Assembly: GCA_019115345.1 (NCBI GenBank)
Contig: DXDV01000174.1
Location: forward strand, 1 to 14,081
Direction: 5' to 3'
Length of the DNA stretch: 14,081 nucleotides
DNA from: Candidatus Intestinimonas stercorigallinarum
GTDB lineage: Bacteria; Bacillota; Clostridia; Oscillospirales; Oscillospiraceae
Shown here: one piece after another, positions 5,977-11,792 of the stretch
Layout of the letters: every line of letters begins with the position of its first letter
Position numbering within the stretch: the first letter of the stretch is position 1
Position numbers and translations under genes: made by a program
The notes under the pieces: generated by a model
What the model saw: the letters and a program-made list of their open reading frames with translations, nothing else
Databases searched by the model: none
What the model was told of the DNA's origin: nothing

Positions 5977-6693
5977 GTGGGCATCGACCTGGCCGAGCAG
6001 GCCCGGACCTTCCTGGGGGCGGCGGTCCTGGGGATGGGGCTGGGCCTGGTGTACGACATCTTTCGGGTGCTGCGGCGGCGTCTGGACCTCCCCCTCCTGG
6101 GCGCCCTGCTGGACCTGACCTTCTGGGCGCTGACGGCCGGCGGGCTCCTGGGGTACGCCCTGGCGTCCGGCGGCCGTCTGCGGCTCTACATGGCGGCGGC
6201 CCTCTTTCTGGGGGCCGTGCTCTATTTCCTGCTGCTCAGCCCGCCGGCGCTGCTGGCGGTGGGTCTGGCCGCCGACGCGGCCGCCCTGCTCCTCCGGCTC
6301 CTCCTCCTGCCCCTGGACCGTCTGGCCCGGCTTGGGAAAAAAATTCAGAAATCCGGAAAAAAACACTTCCATTATCGGCGGGAATGGTATAAAATCAATC
6401 TGATACCCGGAGAGATGGAGGACCTGAGCCGTCCCAGCGGCGGAGGATGGGAGGGAAACGACCATGCCGAGGACAAAAAAAGCCGGACTGCTCACCAAGC
6501 TGGTGATCCTGGCCCTGCTCATCTATCTGGCCACGGCCCTTCTGGACATGCAGAGCCAGATCCGCCAGACCCAGGCCGAGCGGGACAGCCTCAGCCGCCA
6601 GGTGGCGGAGCAGACCCAGGTCAACGCCGATCTGGCCGAGGACGTGGCCAATCCCGACGATCCCCAGCGCATCGCCGACATCGCCAGGGATGA
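5977..6693 (+). CDS. yabQ: Sporulation protein YabQ with an out-of-frame extension over divIC
   Basis: A membrane protein needed for spore cortex formation, probably in the outer forespore membrane (family knowledge). The start is a GTG three bases after yabP without a clear binding site, so it relies on coupling. Residues 1-145 look like normal YabQ: EQARTFLGAAVLGMGLGLVYDIFRVLRR, four or five membrane segments to about residue 110, then a basic tail ending KKHFHYRREWYKI. After that the frame stays open for about 90 residues of low-complexity sequence. The last 75 or so overlap divIC in another frame and look like its shadow. The total of 238 residues is therefore longer than the recognisable domain. 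A lost stop codon, or a small indel near the A-runs at 6336-6363, may explain the tail. Confidence 0.82.
   Translation: MGIDLAEQARTFLGAAVLGMGLGLVYDIFRVLRRRLDLPLLGALLDLTFWALTAGGLLGYALASGGRLRLYMAAALFLGAVLYFLLLSPPALLAVGLAADAAALLLRLLLLPLDRLARLGKKIQKSGKKHFHYRREWYKINLIPGEMEDLSRPSGGGWEGNDHAEDKKSRTAHQAGDPGPAHLSGHGPSGHAEPDPPDPGRAGQPQPPGGGADPGQRRSGRGRGQSRRSPAHRRHRQG
6385..6393 (+). promoter_or_regulatory. Possible extended -10 promoter for divIC
   Basis: TGGTATAAA (TG, one base, TATAAA) lies near the end of the recognisable yabQ domain, about 70 bases before divIC. No good -35 box is seen. A vegetative promoter here would let the division gene divIC be expressed without the sigma-E promoter ahead of yabP. 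Confidence 0.38.
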
Positions 6694-6742
6694 GTTGGGC
6701 CTGGTGGTGCCGGGCGAAAAGGTCATCATCATCACCAATTAA
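6464..6742 (+). CDS. divIC: Septum formation initiator DivIC (FtsB-like)
   Basis: A 92-residue bitopic membrane protein of the divisome; DivIC works with FtsL and DivIB to activate septal peptidoglycan synthesis. A short basic cytoplasmic start (MPRTKKAGLLTK) precedes one membrane helix at about residues 11-28 and an extracytoplasmic coiled coil at about 29-63 (QSQIRQTQAERDSLSRQVAEQ). The family's C-terminal motif follows (DPQRIADIARDELGLVVPGEKVI). GGGAGG lies nine bases before the ATG. The place between yabQ and an S1-domain gene matches the conserved Firmicute order. The first 230 bases are also open in the yabQ frame. Confidence 0.94.
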   Translation: MPRTKKAGLLTKLVILALLIYLATALLDMQSQIRQTQAERDSLSRQVAEQTQVNADLAEDVANPDDPQRIADIARDELGLVVPGEKVIIITN

Positions 6743-6784
6743 AGAGAGGCCGGGCGAAATTTCAAGGAGGATCATGGGAAAAGT

Positions 6785-7240
6785 ATGGAGTTTGGTGTAG
6801 GTTCTATTGTGGAAGGAAAGGTGACAGGCATCACGAAGTTCGGCGCCTTCGTGTCACTGCCCGGCGGTCGGTCGGGTCTGGTGCATATCTCCGAGATCGC
6901 CTATTCTTACGTGAATGATGTGAAGGATCATCTCACCGAGGGACAGGAGGTCAAGGTCAAGGTCATCGGCATCGATGACAACAACCGCATCAATCTGTCC
7001 ATCAAAAAGGCCATGGACCCCCCGCCCCGTCCTCAGCGCACCGGCGGTCCGGCCCGGACCGGCGGCTACGGCGGTCCCCGCTCCGGCGGCGGACGCCCCG
7101 GCGGCTTCTCCCGCCAGCCCAGCGAGCCGGAGACCTTTGAGGAGCGGCTCAAGCACTTCATGCAGGCCTCGGACAGCAAGCTCTCCGAGATGAAGTTCAC
7201 CGAAAAGCGCAGCAGCCGCCGGGGCGGCGGCCGCCGGTAA
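6785..7240 (+). CDS. YabR-like S1 RNA-binding domain protein
   Basis: A 151-residue protein with one S1 (OB-fold) domain at residues 3-75, seen as VGSIVEGKVTGITKFGAFVSLPGGRSGLVHISEIA. A Gly/Arg/Pro-rich linker (about 80-115) and a short, conserved-looking basic tail (ETFEERLKHFMQASDSKLSEM) follow. It presumably binds RNA or ribosomes in the cytoplasm; the family (YabR) has no settled role. It follows divIC by 42 bases, as in other Firmicutes. The start is odd: AAGGAGG (6763-6769) is 15 bases from this ATG, while the well-spaced ATG at 6774 opens an 8-codon frame that stops at 6798-6800. The protein start at 6785 agrees with the family N-terminus. Confidence 0.9.
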   Translation: MEFGVGSIVEGKVTGITKFGAFVSLPGGRSGLVHISEIAYSYVNDVKDHLTEGQEVKVKVIGIDDNNRINLSIKKAMDPPPRPQRTGGPARTGGYGGPRSGGGRPGGFSRQPSEPETFEERLKHFMQASDSKLSEMKFTEKRSSRRGGGRR

Positions 7241-7448
7241 GGCGGCGGCCCCGGACGGAGGTCCTGCTGGCATGTCAACAGGGCGCGGTCCTTTGGACCG
7301 CGCCTTCAGCTTGTCGAAACGCCTCCGTAAGACGGCAAGCGCGTCACGGCGGCGCGGGGAGCAAAGCGGGGACTTTTCCGCCCTGGAGTGGGCGGGAAAG
7401 GACCGGGATGCATGTGCTCCAAGGCGAAAAAGAGAGGACGGCGAACCT
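7241..7448 (+). other. Intergenic region with hairpins before the amidohydrolase
   Basis: This 208-base gap holds a perfect 10-bp hairpin with a TTT loop (7282-7304), which probably ends the yabP-yabR transcript although no clear U tract follows. At 7307-7319 is a 13-mer shared with the 3288-3300 hairpin of the repeat cluster. A second near-perfect stem occupies about 7375-7401. No convincing promoter was seen, although an ORF frame stays open upstream of the chosen amidohydrolase start. Confidence 0.5.
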
Positions 7449-8606
7449 ATGCTCATTCACAACGGCGTGGTCCACCCCATGGATGGACCGGTGATCCCCA
7501 GGGGCTTCGTGCTGCTGGAGGGGGAGAAGATCAAGGCGGTGGGCCCCATGGAGGAGGCCCCCCGGGACTGGACGGGTCCGGCGCTGGACGCGGCGGGGGG
7601 ACATATCCTCCCCGGCTTTGTGGACGCCCACTGCCACCTGGGCATGTGCGGGGACGGCCTGGGCTTTGAGTCGGAGGACGGCAACGAGTCCACCGACCCC
7701 TGCACTCCCCACCTCCGGGCACTGGACGGCCTCAATCCCATGGACCGCTGCTTTCGGGAGGCATGGGAGGCGGGGGTGACCACGGTGCTCACCGGGCCGG
7801 GCAGCGGCAACCCCATCAACGGCCAGGGCCTGGTGGTCAAGACGGTGGGCCGCTGGGCGGAGGAGATGACCGTGCTGGAGCCCGCCTCCATGAAGCTGGC
7901 CCTGGGGGAGAACCCCAAGACGGTCTACAACGAGCGGAAGGAGACCCCCATCACCCGCATGGGCACCGCCGCCGTCATCCGGACGGAGCTGTCCAAGGCC
8001 CTGGAGTATATGGACAAGCAGAACAAGGCCGACGCCGAGGAGGACACGGACCCGCCCGACTACGACCCCAAGCTGGAGGCCCTCCTCCCCGTCCTCAAGG
8101 GGGAGGTCCCCGTCCACATCCACGCCCACCGGGCCGACGACATCGCCACGGCGGTGCGCCTGGCCCGGGAGTTCGGCCTGAAGCTGGTGGTGGTCCACGG
8201 CACCGAGGGCCACCTCCTCCCCGAGCTGCTGGCCCAGGCCCATGTGCCCGTCATCACCGGCCCCATCCTCACCGACCGGAGCAAGCCGGAGCTGGTCAAC
8301 CGCACCAACGAAAACCCCGCCCTCCTGGCCAGGGCCGGGGTGGAGATCGCCATCTGCACCGACCACCCGGTCATCCCCATCCAGTACCTCCCCCTGTGCG
8401 CCGCCGTGGCCGTCCGGGGGGGACTGGACCCGGAGGAGGCGCTGAAGGCCATCACCCTGAACGGCGCCCGGCTGGCGGGGGTGGACCGCCGGGTGGGCTC
8501 CCTCACCCCGGGGAAGGACGCCGACGTGGTGGTGACCAGCGGACACCCCCTGGACTGGCTGGGCCGGGTGGAGCACGTCTTTCTGAACGGACGGCAGCTC
8601 AAGTGA
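7449..8606 (+). CDS. Metal-dependent amidohydrolase (imidazolonepropionase-like)
   Basis: A 385-residue enzyme of the amidohydrolase superfamily, a cytoplasmic hydrolase of amide or ring C-N bonds. The fold starts with a short beta-sandwich strand pair (residues 1-52) and enters the barrel at PGFVDAHCHLG, with metal ligands His61 and His63. Further candidate ligands are His225 or His227 (VPVHIHAHRADD), His250 (VVVHGTEGH) and the catalytic Asp305 (AICTDHP). The C-terminal NGARLAGVDRRVGSLTPGKDADVVV is the usual closing motif. The start at 7449 has AGAGGA about eleven bases upstream and fits the family N-terminus; the same frame is open to 7272 but that part is unlike protein. It appears monocistronic, with no hut genes nearby. 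The true substrate is unknown. Confidence 0.88.
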   Translation: MLIHNGVVHPMDGPVIPRGFVLLEGEKIKAVGPMEEAPRDWTGPALDAAGGHILPGFVDAHCHLGMCGDGLGFESEDGNESTDPCTPHLRALDGLNPMDRCFREAWEAGVTTVLTGPGSGNPINGQGLVVKTVGRWAEEMTVLEPASMKLALGENPKTVYNERKETPITRMGTAAVIRTELSKALEYMDKQNKADAEEDTDPPDYDPKLEALLPVLKGEVPVHIHAHRADDIATAVRLAREFGLKLVVVHGTEGHLLPELLAQAHVPVITGPILTDRSKPELVNRTNENPALLARAGVEIAICTDHPVIPIQYLPLCAAVAVRGGLDPEEALKAITLNGARLAGVDRRVGSLTPGKDADVVVTSGHPLDWLGRVEHVFLNGRQLK

Positions 8607-8630
8607 GCCATTGGACAAAATGGCGCTTTT
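8607..8630 (+). terminator. Terminator of the amidohydrolase gene
   Basis: A 6-bp stem (8607-8612 with 8619-8624) directly after the stop codon is followed by GCTTTTCT. A second 8-bp stem (8632-8639 with 8642-8649) follows immediately. Together they separate the amidohydrolase from hpf. Confidence 0.6.
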
Positions 8631-8667
8631 CTCACAAAGGACTTTGTGAAAAATTCATAATATATGG

Positions 8668-8696
8668 GTGACTTTTCCCCAGAGGGCTGGTATAAT
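8668..8696 (+). promoter_or_regulatory. hpf promoter
   Basis: A consensus -10 TATAAT (8691-8696) has a weaker -35 GTGACT (8668-8673) at a 17-base spacing. Transcription would start near 8703, giving a leader of about 70 bases before hpf. Confidence 0.65.
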
Positions 8697-8701
8697 AAAA
8701 G

Positions 8702-8750
8702 CATCAGAAGCGGTCCCCCGCTCCTGATGAGCACAGCCCCCACCGGGGGC
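8702..8750 (+). promoter_or_regulatory. Structured hpf 5' leader with two hairpins
   Basis: The first hairpin pairs 8702-8707 with 8724-8729 and 8709-8713 with 8718-8722. The second pairs GCCCCC (8736-8741) with GGGGGC (8745-8750) across a three-base loop. The second ends one base before the purine-rich GAAAGAAGGAG binding site. Such structure at the ribosome binding site could affect translation or message stability; no known riboswitch was recognised. Confidence 0.5.
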
Positions 8751-8770
8751 GAAAGAAGGAGCTGAAACGC

Positions 8771-9316
8771 ATGAAGTTCGTATTTACCGACAAGAAGGTC
8801 ACTCTGCCCGCGTCCGTCCACGCCTACGCCGAGAAAAAGGTGGGAAAGATGGACCGCTACTTCAAACATGAAGGGGAGGCCTCCGTCGTCTTTAGTGTTG
8901 AAAAGGGCCGGAACGTCTGCGAGATCACGGTCCGCTCCGGCAGCATGATCCTCCGCTCCTCCGAGAGCAGCCCCGATATGCGGGCCTCCATCGACGCCTG
9001 CGTCTCCAACATGGAGCGGCAGATGCGCAAGAACAAGGCCCGGCTGGAAAAGCGCCTGCGCACCGACGCCTTCGAGCGGACGGTGGACGTGGCCGAGGTC
9101 TCCGACTTCGCCCCCGAGGAGGAGGAGGCCGAGTTCAAGATCGTCCGCACCAAGCGCTTCCCCATCAAGCACATGACGGTGGAGGAGGCCATCCTCCAGA
9201 TGAACCTGGTGGACCACACCTTCTTCGCCTTCAAGAACGCCGACGCCGACGGGGCCTTCTCCGTGGTCTACCGCCGCAACGACGGCGGCTACGGTCTCAT
9301 CGAGGACGAACTCTGA
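8771..9316 (+). CDS. hpf: Ribosome hibernation promoting factor, long form
   Basis: A 181-residue long-form HPF, which binds the 30S decoding region and joins two 70S ribosomes into inactive 100S dimers in slow growth. Residues 1-100 are the S30AE/RaiA domain (MKFVFTDKKVTLPASVHAYAEKK at the start; helical NMERQMRKNKARLEKRL near 78-95). An acidic linker follows at about 105-121. Residues about 123-181 are the dimerising C-terminal domain (IVRTKRFPIKHMTVEEAILQMNLV, then HTFFAFKNAD and FSVVYRRNDGGYGLIE). AAGGAG lies about nine bases before the ATG. It has its own promoter and leader, and strong terminators after it. Confidence 0.95.
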   Translation: MKFVFTDKKVTLPASVHAYAEKKVGKMDRYFKHEGEASVVFSVEKGRNVCEITVRSGSMILRSSESSPDMRASIDACVSNMERQMRKNKARLEKRLRTDAFERTVDVAEVSDFAPEEEEAEFKIVRTKRFPIKHMTVEEAILQMNLVDHTFFAFKNADADGAFSVVYRRNDGGYGLIEDEL

Positions 9317-9329
9317 GCCTGTGGACTCC

Positions 9330-9393
9330 GGGGCGGCCCTTTGGCCGCCCCGTCAGGAAAAAAGGACGCCCGCCGGCGTCCTTTTTTCCTGAC
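9330..9393. terminator. Tandem terminator hairpins after hpf
   Basis: A 9-bp GC stem (9330-9338 with 9343-9351) is followed at once by a 19-bp perfect inverted repeat (9352-9370 with 9375-9393) carrying an A6 run in one arm and a T6 run in the other. The second works as an intrinsic terminator in either direction. It lies only 31 bases ahead of the aminopeptidase gene. Confidence 0.85.
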
Positions 9394-9424
9394 GGATAGA
9401 CTGAAAAAGAAAGGATCGTTTCCC

Positions 9425-10234
9425 ATGCGCGTATTTATCAGTGCCGACATTGAGGGCACCTGCGGCATTACCGACTGGGCGGAGACCGAGCGCTCCACCC
9501 CCGACGATTACAAACCCTTCCAAAAGCAGATGACCCGGGAGGTCAAGGCCGCCTGCAAGGGCGCCCTGGACGCCGGCGCCGAGGGCATCCTCCTCAAGGA
9601 CGCCCACGACTCCGCCCGGAACATCGACGTCTCCGCCCTCCCCGAGGAGGTGCGCGTCCTCCGGGGCTGGACCGGCGACCTTCTCTCCATGATGTCCGGC
9701 CTGGACAGCGACGACTTCGGGGCGGTGCTCTTCACCGGCTACCACGCCTGGGCCGCCTGCCCCGGCAACCCCCTCTCCCACACCATGAACCTGCGCAACG
9801 AGCAGGTCCTCCTCAACGGCGTCCTGGCCAGCGAGTTTCTCATCAACAGCTACACCGCCGGCTACTACGGCGTCCCCGTGGCCTTCCTCTCCGGGGACGA
9901 GGACCTGTGCGCCTTCGCCAAGGAGCTCATCCCCGAGATGGTCACCGTGCCGGTGAACAAGGGCATCGGCGGCGGCGTCCTCTCCATCCACCCCGACGTG
10001 GCGGTGGAGCGCATCCGGGCGGGCGCCAAGGCGGCGGTGGAGAAGGCCCACAAGTGCAAGGTGCCCATGCCCGACCACTTCGAGAGCCAGGTCCGCTTCC
10101 GGGAGCACAAGCTGGCCTACTCCAAGAGCTTCTACCCCGGCGCCACGCTGGAGGAGGGGAAGACGGTGTGCTTCTCCACCGGCGACTGGTACGAGATGCT
10201 CCGCTTCTATCACTTCGTGCTCAGCGACGGCTGA
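9425..10234 (+). CDS. M55 family metallopeptidase (DppA-like D-aminopeptidase)
   Basis: A 269-residue cytoplasmic zinc peptidase of the DppA family, which removes N-terminal D-amino acids (such as D-Ala) from short peptides, probably recycling cell-wall peptides. The family zinc ligands can be placed: Asp8 and Glu10 in SADIEGTCG, His61 in LKDAHDSARN, His107 in FTGYHAWA and Glu137 in NGVLASEFLI. His119 in PLSHTMN is the likely catalytic base. The start has AAAGGA nine bases upstream; the open frame before it (from 9341) runs through the terminator hairpin and is not coding. No dipeptide transporter genes adjoin it, unlike the Bacillus dpp operon. It shares a short 22-base gap with the downstream NYN gene. 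Confidence 0.93.
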   Translation: MRVFISADIEGTCGITDWAETERSTPDDYKPFQKQMTREVKAACKGALDAGAEGILLKDAHDSARNIDVSALPEEVRVLRGWTGDLLSMMSGLDSDDFGAVLFTGYHAWAACPGNPLSHTMNLRNEQVLLNGVLASEFLINSYTAGYYGVPVAFLSGDEDLCAFAKELIPEMVTVPVNKGIGGGVLSIHPDVAVERIRAGAKAAVEKAHKCKVPMPDHFESQVRFREHKLAYSKSFYPGATLEEGKTVCFSTGDWYEMLRFYHFVLSDG

Positions 10235-10256
10235 GCGCGCCGGAAGGAGGGACCAT

Positions 10257-11159
10257 ATGCCCCAGCAAAACGACCAGAGCCTGCGCCTGGCGGTGCTCAT
10301 CGACGCCGACAACGCCCCCCGGACCGCCATGCGGGACGTGATGGCCGAGATCGCCGTCTACGGCACCCCCACGGTCAAGCGCATCTACGGGGACTGGACC
10401 ACCCCCAACATGGCCTCCTGGAAGCCCATCCTCCTGGAGAACGCCATCACACCCATCCAGCAGTACAGCTACACCACCGGTAAGAACGCCACCGACTCGG
10501 CCATGATCATCGACGCCATGGACATCCTCTACACCGGCAGCTGCGACGGCTTCGTGCTGGTGTCCAGCGACTCCGACTTCACCCGCCTGGCCACCCGGCT
10601 CCGGGAGGCGGGGAAAAAGGTCATCGGCATGGGGGAGAAAAAGACCCCCAGCCCCTTCATCGTGGCCTGCGACAAGTTCATCTATATCGAGGTCATCCGG
10701 GCGGAGGCCAAGGCAGCCCTGGCCACCCCGGAGCCGGAGCCTGTCCCCGCCGCCGCCCCGTCCGCCCCGGCCAAGGCGGAGCCCGCCCCGGCGGGCAAGG
10801 GAGAGGGCGCCAAGGGGATCAAGAAGTGCCGCAAGAGAGCGGCGGAGCCCGCGTCTGGCCCCGAGCCGGAGCTGGAGCCGTCCGGTACGCCGGAGCCGCC
10901 CCAGAAGAAGGTGCCCAAGGAGGTGGTCCACCTCATCGCCGACGCCATGGACATGATCGCCGACGAGGACGGCTATGCCTTCATGGGGGAGCTGGGCAAT
11001 CTGCTCATCCGGCAGCAGCCCGACTTCGACCCCCGGAACTACGGCTTCTCCAAGCTCACCCAGCTCATCAAGAGCATCGACCGCTTCGAGGTGGATGTCA
11101 GACAGACCAGCAATCCCCATACGAAGCATATCTATTTGAGGGACAAGAAGCGGAAATAA
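10257..11159 (+). CDS. NYN-domain nuclease-like protein with C-terminal OST-HTH/LOTUS domain
   Basis: A 300-residue protein of the LabA-like PIN/NYN group. Residues 10-148 are the NYN domain with the acidic cluster expected of a metal-dependent RNase: Asp16 and Asp18 in VLIDADN, Asp80 in NATDSAMIIDAMD, and Asp105 and Asp107 in SSDSDF. Residues about 150-218 are a Pro/Ala/Glu/Lys-rich linker. Residues about 219-295 (PKEVVHLIADAMDMIADEDGYAFMGELGNLL, FDPRNYGFSKLTQLI) match an OST-HTH/LOTUS domain, which binds RNA in other proteins. AAGGAGG lies five bases before the ATG. Nuclease activity and target are unknown; an RNA-processing or RNA-decay role is inferred from the domain pair. Confidence 0.9.
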   Translation: MPQQNDQSLRLAVLIDADNAPRTAMRDVMAEIAVYGTPTVKRIYGDWTTPNMASWKPILLENAITPIQQYSYTTGKNATDSAMIIDAMDILYTGSCDGFVLVSSDSDFTRLATRLREAGKKVIGMGEKKTPSPFIVACDKFIYIEVIRAEAKAALATPEPEPVPAAAPSAPAKAEPAPAGKGEGAKGIKKCRKRAAEPASGPEPELEPSGTPEPPQKKVPKEVVHLIADAMDMIADEDGYAFMGELGNLLIRQQPDFDPRNYGFSKLTQLIKSIDRFEVDVRQTSNPHTKHIYLRDKKRK

Positions 11160-11168
11160 TGTCTGCTG

Positions 11169-11191
11169 AATAAACCGCAAAGCGGTTTATT
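11169..11191 (+). terminator. Terminator-like hairpin after the NYN gene
   Basis: A 10-bp perfect stem (11169-11178 with 11182-11191, loop AAA) starts ten bases after the stop codon. Its 3' arm is rich in U (GGUUUAUU). A GC stem (11194-11199 with 11204-11209) follows directly. Confidence 0.6.
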
Positions 11192-11193
11192 CA

Positions 11194-11366
11194 CGCGGCG
11201 GCAGCCGCGCAATTCCATAAAACGGCTCAAAGGGACCGCTTTTATGGAATTCAGCCATTGCTGCAATGCGTATTTCCACTGGTGCGTTGAGACGCACCAG
11301 TGGAAGGTGCAAGGTTTTCGGACGAAACGCCCCACCGGGCTGGCGCAGCCAGCACGGTGGGGCGTT
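11194..11366. repeat. Series of long intergenic palindromes
   Basis: Four hairpins follow one another: 11194-11209 (6-bp GC stem), 11211-11251 (12-bp stem, 17-base loop), 11274-11305 (14-bp perfect stem, loop TGAG) and 11326-11366 (12-bp stem enclosing a second 6-bp stem at 11339-11353). Small frames on both strands here are made by the palindromes. The pattern resembles REP or MITE-type non-coding repeats, but copies elsewhere in the genome cannot be checked from this window. Confidence 0.65.
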
Positions 11367-11402
11367 CTTTGTGCGGCGGCAATGGGAGGACGAAGGGAAC
11401 GG

Positions 11403-11623
11403 ATGCTTCGGCCTGCGGCCTCAGAATGACGGGAGAGGGGGATCCTTTTGCGGGGCGCGGCGTTGCGGACGCGCCCATCATTCCTTCTCCTCCGTGTCAT
11501 TCTGAGCGACAGCGAAGAATCCGCATCCCCCGTCTCTGCGCGCAACAGGAAGGAAAATGGACGGGAGTACGGATTCTTCGGCCTACGGCCTCAGAATGAC
11601 AAAGGGGGGCGGTCAGAATGACA
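11403..11623. repeat. Dispersed-type repeat units ending in TCAGAATGAC
   Basis: A unit of the form GGATTCTTCGGCC..CGGCCTCAGAATGAC occurs at 11571-11600, with a variant at 11401-11430, an inverted copy at 11496-11522 (GTCATTCTGAG..CGAAGAATCC) and a partial copy at 11611-11623. The copies at 11496-11522 and 11571-11600 face each other across 48 bases, like a small inverted-repeat element. Similar elements are common in intergenic DNA of Clostridia (recalled, not searched). Confidence 0.65.
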
Positions 11624-11662
11624 GAGAGGTAACGCGGTGCTCCGCTCTGTTCACCCCCCTCC

Positions 11663-11701
11663 GTCCGGCAGAGCCGGACAGCTCCCCCGTCAAGGGGGAG
11701 C
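11663..11701. repeat. Paired hairpin repeat of CTCCCCC..GGGGGAG type
   Basis: A 7-bp stem (11663-11669 with 11673-11679) and an 8-bp stem (11681-11688 with 11694-11701, loop GTCAA) form a double hairpin. This also looks like a dispersed intergenic element. From 11702 to 11792 I see only GC-rich sequence without a gene. Confidence 0.55.
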
Positions 11702-11792
11702 GATACAGGCGGGCGCGTCTGGGAAGCCGTGCCCCACGGCGGAGGAAAACCGCCCTCTGCCCCGACGGAGCTCCTCCAGCCGCCGGGGACTG

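Noticed and set aside
7272..7448. N-terminal extension of the amidohydrolase to an upstream ATG
   Set aside because: The added 59 residues cover a hairpin and repeat fragment, are low in protein-like character and lack a binding site; the family N-terminus starts at 7449.
7763..8671. 302-codon plus-strand frame inside the amidohydrolase, and long minus-strand frames over 7344-9217
   Set aside because: These overlap well-supported genes in other frames and show the Gly/Pro/Arg/His-rich composition of shadows.
9353..11180. Minus-strand frames of 325 and 319 codons opposite the aminopeptidase and NYN genes
   Set aside because: Both are antisense shadows of genes with clear catalytic motifs; no ribosome binding site or family match.
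11163..11710. CRISPR array
   Set aside because: The repeated units differ in length, orientation and spacing and are hairpins, with no regular repeat-spacer pattern and no cas genes.
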